Shown in pieces: positions 56,408-64,000 of a stretch of 64,000 bases of DNA. A model generated the notes under the pieces. That model was not told the DNA's origin and made no database searches. It saw only the letters and a list, made by a program, of their open reading frames with translations. The position numbers and the translations under genes were made by a program. Each line of letters opens with the position of its first letter. Position 1 is the stretch's first letter. The stretch comes from an uncultured Rhodobacter sp. (GTDB lineage: Bacteria > Pseudomonadota > Alphaproteobacteria > Rhodobacterales > Rhodobacteraceae). The stretch spans positions 124,001-188,000 of the forward strand of contig CAMFII010000002.1 of the NCBI GenBank assembly GCA_945952585.1, written 5' to 3'.

Positions 56408-57187
56408 ATGGCTGAAGCTGCCAAGGCCCGCAAGGAAATGAAGGTCAGCGACGAGGTCGCGGTCCAGATCACAAAGATGAACAAGTGGTACGGCACGTTC
56501 CACGTGCTGCGCGACATCGACCTGACCGTGCGGCGGGGCGAGCGCATCGTCATCGCCGGGCCGTCCGGGTCGGGCAAGTCGACGCTGATCCGTTGCATCA
56601 ACCGGCTGGAGGAACACCAGTCCGGCCAGATCATCGTCGATGGCACCGAGCTGACCAACGACATCAAGAACATCGACAAGGTGCGGTCCGAGGTCGGGAT
56701 GGTGTTCCAGCACTTCAACCTCTTCCCGCACCTGACCATCCTCGAGAACCTGACGCTCGCCCCGATCTGGGTCCGCAAGATCCCGAAGAAGGAAGCGGAA
56801 GAGACGGCGATGTACTTCCTGAAGAAGGTGAAAATTCCGGAACAGGCGAACAAGTATCCCGGCCAGCTTTCGGGCGGCCAGCAGCAACGGGTGGCGATCG
56901 CCCGGTCGCTTTGCATGAAGCCGCGGATCATGCTGTTCGACGAGCCGACCTCGGCCCTTGACCCCGAGATGATCAAGGAGGTGCTCGACACCATGATCGA
57001 GCTGGCGGAAGAGGGGATGACGATGCTCTGCGTGACCCACGAGATGGGCTTTGCCCGTCAGGTGGCGAACCGGGTGATCTTCATGGATCAGGGCCAGATC
57101 GTCGAGCAGAACGAGCCCGAGGAGTTCTTCCTGAACCCGAAGTCGGAACGCACCAAGCTGTTCCTGAGCCAGATACTCGGGCATTGA
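56408..57187 (+). CDS. bztD: Amino-acid ABC transporter ATPase (BztD/AapP)
   Basis: 259 residues. Polar-amino-acid-type ABC ATPase: [18 protein letters not shown], Walker [11 protein letters not shown]-loop [18 protein letters not shown], signature [15 protein letters not shown], Walker [16 protein letters not shown], and H-loop [13 protein letters not shown]. The start at 56408 has GGGAGAG upstream; the open frame continues into bztC but is not coding there. Last gene of bztABCD, followed by a hairpin. Confidence 0.96.
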   Translation: MAEAAKARKEMKVSDEVAVQITKMNKWYGTFHVLRDIDLTVRRGERIVIAGPSGSGKSTLIRCINRLEEHQSGQIIVDGTELTNDIKNIDKVRSEVGMVFQHFNLFPHLTILENLTLAPIWVRKIPKKEAEETAMYFLKKVKIPEQANKYPGQLSGGQQQRVAIARSLCMKPRIMLFDEPTSALDPEMIKEVLDTMIELAEEGMTMLCVTHEMGFARQVANRVIFMDQGQIVEQNEPEEFFLNPKSERTKLFLSQILGH

Positions 57188-57196
57188 ATCAAGAAA

Positions 57197-57230
57197 GGGG
57201 GGCCTTCTGCCCCCCTCTGCGCTTCGCGCA
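57197..57230 (+). terminator. Hairpins after bztD
   Basis: Stem GGGGGGC / GCCCCCC with CTTCT loop (57197-57215), then a small TGCGC-TTC-GCGCA hairpin (57218-57230). No long T-run follows, so efficiency is uncertain, but it is the only candidate stop between bztD and the convergent sixA gene. Confidence 0.65.
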
Positions 57231-57234
57231 TTCA

Positions 57235-57264
57235 CCCCCCGAGGATACTTGAGAGCAGAAAATG
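57235..57264. other. Short intergenic element beginning CCCCCCGAGGATAC
   Basis: A run of six C followed by CGAGGATACTTGAGAGCAGA lies between the bztD hairpins and the sixA stop. From memory, similar CCCGAGGATATTT-type strings are frequent at gene ends in Rhodobacteraceae; this was not checked. Confidence 0.4.
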
Positions 57265-57265
57265 C

Positions 57266-57772
57266 TCAGGCGTCGATTTCGCGTGGCACGACGAAATCCA
57301 TGACCGCGCCACGGCCCCACTCGGCCTGGCCCCAGTCGGCGATGTCGAAATCCACGACAAGAGTGGCACCGGTCGGGTAGCGGTGGAATTCGGGGTTGAT
57401 CGGGGCGCGGGCGACCAGCCGCGCAGCGAATTCGGCGATGCCCGGGTTGTGGCCGATCATCATCACCGTGTCGCCCTTGGCGTGGCGAAGGACGGCGAGC
57501 ATCACGTCGGGCCCGGCATGATAAAGCGCCGGCTTCAATTCCAGGATCGGCGTGCCCGGCAGGGCCGGGGCGATGCCGGACCAGGTCTTGCGGGTGCGCA
57601 GGGCGTCGGAGCAGAGGACTTCGTCAGGCACGTAGCCGCGCGATGCGAGCCAGCCGCCAAGGTCGGCGGCCGCGGCCTTGCCGCGCTCGTTCAGCGGGCG
57701 GTCGTGATCGGCCATGGTCGGATCGTCCCAGCTGGACTTGGCGTGCCGCGTCAGGATCAGGCGCTTGGTCAT
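57266..57772 (-). CDS. SixA-type histidine phosphatase
   Basis: 168 residues of the histidine-phosphatase superfamily. The catalytic RHA motif appears at once (LILTRHAKSSWDD), then DRPLNERGKAAAADLGGWL, CSDALRTRKTW, and the second catalytic His in MMIGHNPGIAEFA. These are SixA features; SixA removes phosphate from phosphohistidine on signalling or PTS proteins. The target here is unknown. The start at 57772 overlaps the stop of the ferredoxin-like gene, forming a three-gene chain argB - ferredoxin-like - sixA. Confidence 0.9.
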   Translation of the reverse strand: MTKRLILTRHAKSSWDDPTMADHDRPLNERGKAAAADLGGWLASRGYVPDEVLCSDALRTRKTWSGIAPALPGTPILELKPALYHAGPDVMLAVLRHAKGDTVMMIGHNPGIAEFAARLVARAPINPEFHRYPTGATLVVDFDIADWGQAEWGRGAVMDFVVPREIDA

Positions 57773-58422
57773 CGGTGGAACTGCCCCATGTGATAGGCCG
57801 ACTGTTCGCGCATCCTTGCATGGGCAACCGAGACCGGGCAAGCGCGGCGCACGGCGCAACCGTTCGACAGGCAGTCCTGCCCCGCCGGCGTGTCGAGGAA
57901 GGCGTGGCAGGCCGGGACGTCATAGCCGGCGGCGGTCAGGGCACGGGGCGGGCAGGTCGTCAGGCAGGGTCGGCCGATGCAGGCCTCGCAGGGTGGGGGC
58001 GGCGGAGGCGGCAGGTCGATCGACTCTTTCAGCGCCAGCGCGCCGCGGAAGGACACCCAAAGCCCCGCCTCGTCATGGACCAGCAGCCGTACGGGCGACT
58101 GATGGCATCTTCCCGTCCGCAGGGCCCAGCTGAAAAAGGGGCGATAGGGCGGTCCGCCAAAGGGGAACAGCGCCTTTGCGCCAAGGCCGCAAGCGATGCC
58201 GCCGATCACCCGCCGCGACCAGCGGTCGACGGGGTCGGGCGCCCCGTCCTGCCATTCCGCACTGGCGGTCAGGATCGGCCAGAAGTTTGCGCCGTCTGGG
58301 CCGATCATCAGGACCGTCCGCGTGCCTGTGGGAAGGTCATCCTCTGCCGTGGCGACAAAACCGCCGAGGATCGCAAGGCCCTGCGGTGCAAGACGGCCTT
58401 CGATCCCGGCGAGCGTGGTCAT
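57769..58422 (-). CDS. Ferredoxin-like iron-sulphur protein with atypical cysteine spacing
   Basis: 217 residues, cytoplasmic. The first 135 residues resemble the reductase-like part of epoxyqueuosine-reductase-type proteins. After a Pro7 linker come two cysteine clusters: [14 protein letters not shown] (CxxC-x4-C-x3-CP) and [13 protein letters not shown]. Both look like ferredoxin motifs with inserted residues; the standard form is CxxCxxCxxxCP. Probably binds one or two [4Fe-4S] clusters. Function unknown. Its start overlaps the argB stop and its stop overlaps the sixA start. Confidence 0.75.
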   Translation of the reverse strand: MTTLAGIEGRLAPQGLAILGGFVATAEDDLPTGTRTVLMIGPDGANFWPILTASAEWQDGAPDPVDRWSRRVIGGIACGLGAKALFPFGGPPYRPFFSWALRTGRCHQSPVRLLVHDEAGLWVSFRGALALKESIDLPPPPPPPCEACIGRPCLTTCPPRALTAAGYDVPACHAFLDTPAGQDCLSNGCAVRRACPVSVAHARMREQSAYHMGQFHR

Positions 58423-59315
58423 CTGCGGCGCGGCTTCACGCGCGGTTCGGTCGAACGGATCTGCGAACCGGCGCCGTGATCGGTGAACAGCTCCAGGAGG
58501 CAGGCATTCGGGATGCGTCCGTCAAGGATCGTCACTGCCCGCACCCCCTGATCGAGCGCTGCAAGCGCGGTTTCGGTCTTGGGGATCATCCCGCCCGAGA
58601 TGCTGCCATCTGCGATCATGGCCCGCACGTCCTCGGGGGTGATCTGGGTCAGCACCTCGCCCGCCGGGTTCTTCACGCCAGACACATCGGTCAGAAGCAG
58701 CAGGCGGTCGGCTTGCAGTGCTCCGGCAATCGCGCCCGCCGCCGTATCGCCGTTGACGTTGAAGGTCTCGTTGTCCGCCATGCCGGTAGCGACCGGGGCA
58801 ACAACCGGGATGATCCCGGCCTCGTAGAGGTCGCGCAGCACCTGCACGTTCATCTCGACCGGGCGGCCGACGAAGCCAAGTTCCGGATCGTCCGCCTCGC
58901 AGACCATCAGGTCATCGTCCTTGCCCGAGATGCCCACGGCGCGGCCGCCCTGATCGTTGATCGCCTGCACGATCCGCTTGTTGACGAGGCCTGAAAGGAT
59001 CATCTCGACCACCTCGACGGTGGCCTTGTCGGTTACGCGCTTGCCACGGACGAATTCCGACTTGATGCCGAGCTTGTTCAGCATTTCGTTGATCATCGGC
59101 CCGCCGCCATGCACGACGACCGGGTTCACCCCCACCTGACGCATGAGCACGATATCGCGGGCAAACTCGGCCATGGCCGCGTCGTCGCCCATGGCATTGC
59201 CGCCGAATTTCACGACGACAACCGCGCCGGAATAGCGCTGAAGATAGGGGAGAGCCTCGGACAGGATCCGGGCTGTGGCGATCGAATCTTCCATCGTGGC
59301 GGTCTGCTTTCTCAT
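58419..59315 (-). CDS. argB: Acetylglutamate kinase
   Basis: 298 residues. Phosphorylates N-acetylglutamate, the second step of arginine synthesis. Family blocks are [14 protein letters not shown] (phosphate-binding Lys), [49 protein letters not shown] and [12 protein letters not shown], with a C-terminal SGGMIPK. The N-terminal helix (about 1-25) is the kind seen in arginine-sensitive hexameric enzymes, so feedback inhibition is likely. First gene of a coupled trio with the ferredoxin-like and sixA genes. Confidence 0.96.
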   Translation of the reverse strand: MRKQTATMEDSIATARILSEALPYLQRYSGAVVVVKFGGNAMGDDAAMAEFARDIVLMRQVGVNPVVVHGGGPMINEMLNKLGIKSEFVRGKRVTDKATVEVVEMILSGLVNKRIVQAINDQGGRAVGISGKDDDLMVCEADDPELGFVGRPVEMNVQVLRDLYEAGIIPVVAPVATGMADNETFNVNGDTAAGAIAGALQADRLLLLTDVSGVKNPAGEVLTQITPEDVRAMIADGSISGGMIPKTETALAALDQGVRAVTILDGRIPNACLLELFTDHGAGSQIRSTEPRVKPRRR

Positions 59316-59434
59316 GCGGGGCCCCATGTTTCGGGCGGAAATGCGCGGTCCGTCCTAGCCCCTTTGACGGGGTGTGCCAAGGGACTTGCCTCGGTCCGTG
59401 CGACCGTGCAGCAAGGGCCAACAGCGAGGACGCC

Positions 59435-60472
59435 ATGGCCAAGCCGCCCCCCGACCTCATCGAACCGGTCGACTGGCAGACGATGATCCGCACTATGCCG
59501 CCAGACATGGCGGCGCGGCTGGCCGATCGCGCCCGAGCGGCACCGCTTTTCGCCCATGCCTATGCCCATCACCTCAACTTCCGCTTCGGCGGTTTTCGAC
59601 CCGCGGACCTGCTGGACTTCGCAGAGGGGCATCGTCTGGCCGGGGTGAAGATCCATGTCGAGGACGGCGAAGGCGCAAGCCTCCTCGCCATGGACAGGGC
59701 CGCGCGCTCTGACTTCGGCCGTCAAGCCGCGGCGCTTGGTCTTGAGGTGCATGTCGAGACAAGCAGCACTGAGGCCGGGGACCTGAGAGACGCGGCGGCG
59801 ATTGCCGAGGCGGTGGGGGCAACCTCGATGCGCTTCTACCCGCGCCATTGCGGGCCGGTGTCGCAGGTCATGGCCCGGACGATCGCGGATCTGGCGCTGT
59901 TGTCCGACCTCGACGCAGGCGGGCGCCTGGCCTTCACGCTGGAACAGCACGAAGACCTGAAATCCGCCGAACTGGTCGAGATCGTCCGGCGCGTGGGACA
60001 TCCGCGGCTGTCGCTGCTCTTCGACTGCGGCAACATGGTGAATGCCGGCGAAACACCGCTGGCGGCGCTTGAGGCCCAGGCCGGGCTCATCACCGAGGTG
60101 CATGTGAAGGATTGCCTGGTCGTGCCGGATCGCGGTGGCTGGGGACATGTCGCCTGCGCCTCCGGCACGGGACATATCCCGATGCGGGCCTTGCTGGTCC
60201 GGCTGCTGCTTCTTGGCGAGGCAGCCCCGCAGGTGCGCGCCTTCGCGCTGGAGGAGGAAGAGGGTTATTTCGCCCCTGCCTTCCGATTTCCGGGGGAGGG
60301 GCCGGATCCGGTCATCCCGCCGCGTGGACCTAGCGAGACACCGTTCGATGCGGACACGGCGCAGGATCGGCTGCGGCAAGAGCGAGCGGCCGCAACGCGT
60401 CAGGTCATCGTGGTGCGGGCGATGCTGGCCGAAATCGCGGCGGAGGCTGACGCTATTGCAGCCCGGCGATGA
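59435..60472 (+). CDS. TIM-barrel protein of the sugar phosphate isomerase/epimerase superfamily
   Basis: 345 residues. Looks like a xylose-isomerase-like (AP endonuclease 2) TIM barrel. Alternating strands carry acidic and His residues: GVKIHVEDGEG, GLEVHVETSSTEAGD, LAFTLEQHEDL, SLLFDCGNMVNAGE, EVHVKDC. These would supply the divalent-metal site at barrel ends. Substrate not identifiable. The start at 59435 is preceded by GCGAGGA. It is divergent from argB (119 bp) and overlaps the engB 3' end by 20 bp on the opposite strand. Confidence 0.8.
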   Translation: MAKPPPDLIEPVDWQTMIRTMPPDMAARLADRARAAPLFAHAYAHHLNFRFGGFRPADLLDFAEGHRLAGVKIHVEDGEGASLLAMDRAARSDFGRQAAALGLEVHVETSSTEAGDLRDAAAIAEAVGATSMRFYPRHCGPVSQVMARTIADLALLSDLDAGGRLAFTLEQHEDLKSAELVEIVRRVGHPRLSLLFDCGNMVNAGETPLAALEAQAGLITEVHVKDCLVVPDRGGWGHVACASGTGHIPMRALLVRLLLLGEAAPQVRAFALEEEEGYFAPAFRFPGEGPDPVIPPRGPSETPFDADTAQDRLRQERAAATRQVIVVRAMLAEIAAEADAIAARR

Positions 60473-61103
60473 TCGCCCGCAGGGTCTCGATGCCGTCGCC
60501 TTTCTCGGACGAGGTCAGGACGATTTCCGGATAAGCCGCCGGATGCTTGGCCAGCGCGCCGCGCACCTGCTCGATATTGGCTTCGCGGGTCGCCGCATTC
60601 ACCTTGTCGGACTTGGTCATGACGACCTGGAAGGTCACGGCCGATCGGTCGAGCAGGGTCAGGATTTCCTCGTCCACCGCCTTCACGCCGTGACGGGTGT
60701 CGATCAGCACAAAGGCGCGGCGCAGGGTGACGCGACCGGCGAGGTAGCTTTTCAGCAGCGCCTGCCACTTGGCGACGATTGCCACCGGCGCCTCGGCATA
60801 GCCGTAGCCGGGCAGGTCGACCATGTAGCGGGTGTCGCCAAGCGCGAAGAAGTTGATCTCCTGCGTCCGGCCCGGCGTGTTCGAGGCGCGGGCGAGGTTC
60901 TTGCGTCCGGTCAGCGCGTTGATGAGGCTCGACTTGCCGACATTCGACCGGCCGGCAAAGCAGATCTCGATCCGGTCTGCGGGCGGCAGGCCGGACATGG
61001 CGGTGACGCCCTTGACGAAGGTCACCGGCCCGGCGAACAGCAGCCGCCCGGCCTCGCGCGCGGCCTCTTCGGGTTCGGGGGCAAGCGGGAAGGCGAGTGT
61101 CAT
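60453..61103 (-). CDS. engB: Ribosome biogenesis GTP-binding protein EngB/YihA
   Basis: 216 residues. TRAFAC-class GTPase with G1 GRSNVGKSSL, G2 region NTPGRTQEI, G3 DLPGYGYAEAP and G4 TKSDKV, needed for assembly of the large ribosomal subunit. An Ala/Glu-rich N-terminal extension (about 1-35) precedes the G domain. Its start overlaps the stop of the MOSC gene. The order yidC - MOSC - engB is a tight same-strand chain. Confidence 0.95.
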   Translation of the reverse strand: MTLAFPLAPEPEEAAREAGRLLFAGPVTFVKGVTAMSGLPPADRIEICFAGRSNVGKSSLINALTGRKNLARASNTPGRTQEINFFALGDTRYMVDLPGYGYAEAPVAIVAKWQALLKSYLAGRVTLRRAFVLIDTRHGVKAVDEEILTLLDRSAVTFQVVMTKSDKVNAATREANIEQVRGALAKHPAAYPEIVLTSSEKGDGIETLRAIIAGLQ

Positions 61104-61858
61104 GCCAAGGTCACCTCATCGCCCAGCCGCAGGGTGCCGCCGCTGACGACCCGGGCATAGACGCCGAAATCCTGATGCCCGAAGGCTGAGTCGAGGGCGG
61201 CGAGAGTGTCGCCGTCGGTGCGGCCGGTTTCAGGGTTGGCACAGGTGGCGCGGCATCGTGTGATGCGTTCCTCGACGCGCAGGCGAACCGGACCGACGGT
61301 CATCTCGCGGCCGATCAGGTCAAATTCCGACCAGGGGGCGAGGCCGTCGATCCACAGGTTGCCGCGCCAGCGGTGGATGGACAGGTCCATGCCCATCCTT
61401 TGCCCAAGGTCACGATTGCTGGCGAGGCTCAGGACCGCCACCCAGGGATCGGGGACATCCGTCATCGGCTGCCCCTCGACCCGCACGACCCGGGAGGGCG
61501 CAGGGCGGTTCTCGGGCCAGAGTGGGCGGAGCCAGTCGACCAGGGCCGCGGCCTCTTCAGGTTCGTCCGGAGCGACAGTCACCGTCCCGGCGGCCGGATG
61601 GCGCAGGGTCACGCGCCGGTTGGCGGGATCGGAACTGCAGGCGATGGCCATCAGCTGCGACGACGCCCAGCCGCGCAGGAAGTTCATCTTGGGCGCCCAG
61701 CCGTCCGGCTGCTGGCTAAAGCGCGCCGCTTCGTGCGCGACAGCCCATTCGCGATCAAAGGGGAAAGCGCGGCCCTCGGTCAGGGTCGCGCTTTCGATTT
61801 CTTCATAGCCCGCCGACTTGATCGGGTGGCGGCACAGATGCGCCAGCCAGGCGGTCAT
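61100..61858 (-). CDS. MOSC domain protein (molybdenum-cofactor sulphurase C-terminal-like)
   Basis: 252 residues. A MOSC N-terminal beta-barrel (about 1-100: LCRHPIKSAGYEEIESATLTEGRAFPFDREWAV) is followed by the MOSC domain with the conserved RCRATCANPETGRTDGDTL, whose Cys is the candidate sulphur carrier. Relatives include YcbX and mARC, which hold the molybdenum cofactor and reduce N-hydroxylated compounds. Overlaps yidC (ATGA) before it and engB after it, so it is made together with membrane-insertion and ribosome-assembly factors. Confidence 0.9.
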   Translation of the reverse strand: MTAWLAHLCRHPIKSAGYEEIESATLTEGRAFPFDREWAVAHEAARFSQQPDGWAPKMNFLRGWASSQLMAIACSSDPANRRVTLRHPAAGTVTVAPDEPEEAAALVDWLRPLWPENRPAPSRVVRVEGQPMTDVPDPWVAVLSLASNRDLGQRMGMDLSIHRWRGNLWIDGLAPWSEFDLIGREMTVGPVRLRVEERITRCRATCANPETGRTDGDTLAALDSAFGHQDFGVYARVVSGGTLRLGDEVTLA

Positions 61859-63678
61859 TTCTTCGCGCCGGTCTTTGGCGCCTTCGCGTCATTTGCCGCC
61901 TTGGGCTTGCGTTTGACCGAGGCCTTGATGTTGCCGAAGATATCCGGCTTGGCCCCGTGGCTGCGCATGATCAGGTACTGCTGGGTGAAGGTGATGGTGT
62001 TGTTGGTGATCCAGTACAGCACCAGGCCCGAGGCGAAGCCGCCCAGCATGAACATGAAGATCCACGGCATCCAGGCAAAGATCGCCGCCTGTGCCGCATC
62101 GGCGGGGGCCGGGTTCAGTTTCTGCTGGAACCACATCGAGATGCCGAGAAGGATCGGCAGCGCACCGATGAAGATCGTGGCCAGCAGGGTGCCGTGGGCC
62201 GGCGCGGCCCAGGGCAGCAGGCCGAACAGGTTGAACAGCGACGACGGATCGGGCGCCGAAAGGTCCTTGAGCCAGCCGAAGAACGGCGCGTGGCGCAGTT
62301 CCAGCGTGACGAAGATCACCTTGTAGAGCGAGAAGAAGATCGGGATCTGGATCAGCACCGGCAGGCAGCCGGCCGCCGGGTTGACCTTCTTCTCCTTGTA
62401 AAGCGCCATCATGTCGCGCTGCATCATGGCCTTGTCGTCGCCGGCCCGTTCCTTCAGCTTCTCGATTTCGGGCTGAAGTTCCTTCATCCGGGCCATCGAG
62501 GCGTAGGATTTCCACGCAAGCGGCAGGACGATGATCTTCAGCACCAGCGTCAGGGCCATGATCGCCAGGCCCATGTTGCCAATGATCCCGTGCAGGGCGT
62601 GCAGGACGCGGAAGATCGGCTTGGTCAGGAAGTAGAACCAGCCCCAGTCGATCGAGTCGATGAAGCCATGGACGCCCTGTTCATTCTGGTAGTAGCGCAG
62701 GGTTTCCCATTCCTTGGCCCCGGCGAACAGACGCGAGGCATTCTCGGCCGTGGCGCCGGGCGCGACGGTGACCGGCTGGTTGCGGACCGTCGTGCGGAAG
62801 ATATCGCTTTCGGCCAGGTGCTTGGTCACCGCGGTAAAGGGCTGACCATCGGCGGGAATCAGGATCGTCTGCCAGTAATGGCCGGTGAAGCCGATCCAGC
62901 CGTTCTGTGTCACCTCGATGCTTTCGGCCGGGCCACCCTCGGCCGGGATCAACGGAAGCTTCGCGACATCCTTGTATCGCGTCTCTTCCAGCTTGCCGTC
63001 GGCCATGCGCACCACGCCTTCATGCAGGACGAAGAAGTTCTGCGCATCGCTCGGGATGCCGTGACGGTCGATCACGCCGTAGGGGTAGAGGGTGACCGGA
63101 GCCGCGGAATTGTTCTGCACCCCTTGCGTGACCGAGAACATGTAGTTGTCGTCGATCGCGAAGGTGCGGGTGAAGACAAGGCCCTTGCCATTGTCCCAGG
63201 ACAGGGTGACGGGCGCCCCGGGGGACAGCGTCGAACCAGCGGTCTGGGTCCAGACGGTGTTCGGGCCCGGCAGGTCCGTCGAGGCGACGGAGCCGTCGGA
63301 TTCCCAGCCGTAGCGCGCATAATAGGACTCTTTCTCGCCCACGGGAGTGAGCAGGCGCACAAGCGGCGATTCCGGGTCGATGGTGACGCGGTAATCCTTG
63401 AGCAGCAGGTCGTCGATCCGGCCGCCGGTCAGCGCGATCGAGCCGGACACCCGCGGGGTGTCGATCGAAATGCGCGCGGTTTCCGCGGCCGCGGGTTCGG
63501 TCGCTTCGCTGGAGGTAGAGGCGGTGGCCGCAGGGGCCGTGGTCGTGGCTTCGGTCGCCGCGGCCGGGGTCTGCGGCGCCGGTTGGGTTTCGGGCGGCGG
63601 GAAGATCAGGAACCAGCCCAGGATCACCAGGAAGCTGAGCACTGTCGCGAGGATGAGGTTCTTGTTCTGATCGTCCAT
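61855..63678 (-). CDS. yidC: Membrane protein insertase YidC
   Basis: 607 residues. Inserts proteins into the inner membrane with or without SecYEG. An N-terminal membrane helix (about 8-26), an Ala/Thr/Pro-rich linker (about 30-68) and the large periplasmic domain (about 70-355) lead to the conserved five-helix core, with WGWFYFLTKPIFRVLHALHG, MKELQPEIEKLKERAGDDKAMMQRDMMALYKEKKVNPAAGCLP and the final FTQQYLIMRSHG. The C-terminal tail is basic. Start at 63678. An rnpA-rpmH pair, the frequent yidC neighbour, is not directly upstream; an EAL gene is. Confidence 0.96.
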   Translation of the reverse strand: MDDQNKNLILATVLSFLVILGWFLIFPPPETQPAPQTPAAATEATTTAPAATASTSSEATEPAAAETARISIDTPRVSGSIALTGGRIDDLLLKDYRVTIDPESPLVRLLTPVGEKESYYARYGWESDGSVASTDLPGPNTVWTQTAGSTLSPGAPVTLSWDNGKGLVFTRTFAIDDNYMFSVTQGVQNNSAAPVTLYPYGVIDRHGIPSDAQNFFVLHEGVVRMADGKLEETRYKDVAKLPLIPAEGGPAESIEVTQNGWIGFTGHYWQTILIPADGQPFTAVTKHLAESDIFRTTVRNQPVTVAPGATAENASRLFAGAKEWETLRYYQNEQGVHGFIDSIDWGWFYFLTKPIFRVLHALHGIIGNMGLAIMALTLVLKIIVLPLAWKSYASMARMKELQPEIEKLKERAGDDKAMMQRDMMALYKEKKVNPAAGCLPVLIQIPIFFSLYKVIFVTLELRHAPFFGWLKDLSAPDPSSLFNLFGLLPWAAPAHGTLLATIFIGALPILLGISMWFQQKLNPAPADAAQAAIFAWMPWIFMFMLGGFASGLVLYWITNNTITFTQQYLIMRSHGAKPDIFGNIKASVKRKPKAANDAKAPKTGAKK

Positions 63679-63794
63679 CTGGACCACCACCGTTCCGTCA
63701 GAAAAGGGTCAGGCGGTGCTTCAACAGATGGGTCGTCCAAGGTCAAGCGGATTCCCGGATGAAGGCTTTGTTCGGCAGCGGCCCGCCGGACCTG

Positions 63795-64000
63795 TCAGGC
63801 GCTGCGGTGGCCCAGTCGAGGCGGTATTCCAAGCCGCCCGGCGTGGCTGCGGATCCAGTCGGTCGTCGCGTCGAAATCCATCGGCCGTGCGATGGCAAAG
63901 CCCTGCACATGGCGGCAGCCAAGCTGGGCGAGCATGGTGTGTTCGCCCGCGCTTTCGACGCCCTCCGCCAGCGTGTCGATTCCCAGCCGGTCCGCCATCG
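63795..64000 (-). CDS. EAL-domain protein, C-terminal fragment cut by the window edge
   Basis: About 68 residues are visible, without a start. DTLAEGVESAGEHTMLAQLGCRHVQGFAIARPMDF is the last conserved part of the EAL fold (the A-E-GVE and L---GC---QGF--ARP motifs) found in c-di-GMP phosphodiesterases. The upstream catalytic EAL motif lies outside, so activity and any attached GGDEF or sensor domains cannot be judged. It runs in the same direction as yidC, 116 bp upstream of the yidC start. Confidence 0.88.
   Translation of the reverse strand, partial: MADRLGIDTLAEGVESAGEHTMLAQLGCRHVQGFAIARPMDFDATTDWIRSHAGRLGIPPRLGHRSA

Overview
The window is GC-rich chromosomal DNA from an alphaproteobacterium, most likely Rhodobacterales (Rhodobacter/Paracoccus-like). 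The reasons are the ccoNOQP-ccoGHIS block preceded by a divergent two-domain universal stress protein, an FnrL/FnrP-type regulator next to hemN, a membrane-anchored cytochrome of the c-y/c552 (CycM) type, a bztABCD amino-acid transporter, an ATP12 chaperone, and dense head-to-tail packing with many ATGA overlaps. No tRNA, rRNA, CRISPR array, transposase, phage gene or integrase was seen. The region reads as core genome rather than an island.

Layout. 1-5.5 kb holds miscellaneous enzymes: a degenerate M24 peptidase-like protein, a HAD hydrolase, a CpdB/UshA-type nucleotidase without a signal peptide, NudC and an SRPBCC protein. 5.5-7 kb holds prephenate dehydratase and membrane cytochrome c. 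7.2-14.2 kb is a YejABEF peptide ABC transporter followed by a glycosyltransferase. 14.2-27.2 kb is the low-oxygen respiration block: hemN, fnr, an MFS exporter, usp, ccoNOQP and ccoGHIS, with four FNR-type boxes. 27.2-34.4 kb holds a fumarylacetoacetase-family hydrolase, a D,D-carboxypeptidase with SPOR domain, a HAD protein, ClpS, an RsmC-like methyltransferase, an atypical SDR and a DUF1254 protein. 34.5-41.8 kb is a haem-biosynthesis neighbourhood (hemF, hemE, hemC) with two unknown exported proteins, a PhoX-like protein and an aminotransferase. 41.8-52.3 kb holds an FAD-linked 2-hydroxyacid dehydrogenase, the divergent tesA / ybbA-ybbP set, pepT, rarA, crcB, an RluA-type pseudouridine synthase and ATP12. 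52.3-57.2 kb is bztABCD. 57.2-64 kb holds argB coupled to a ferredoxin-like protein and a SixA-type phosphatase, a TIM-barrel isomerase-like protein, and engB-MOSC-yidC. A partial EAL-domain gene runs off the end.

How it fits together. The cbb3 oxidase, its assembly genes and oxygen-independent haem synthesis all carry FNR-type sites next to an fnr gene, so the central 13 kb looks like one oxygen-responsive unit. hemF (aerobic) and hemN (anaerobic) supply the same haem step under opposite conditions. A TGT-N12-ACA palindrome between hemE and hemC hints at a second oxygen/redox regulator.

No convincing new multi-gene system was found. The best unexplained signals are a pair of AT-rich nested palindromes sharing the core TTTCTRCGAAA (44.84 and 50.06 kb), the exact geometry of the FNR boxes including a possible leaderless hemN, and conserved-fold proteins with missing catalytic residues (SDR and M24).
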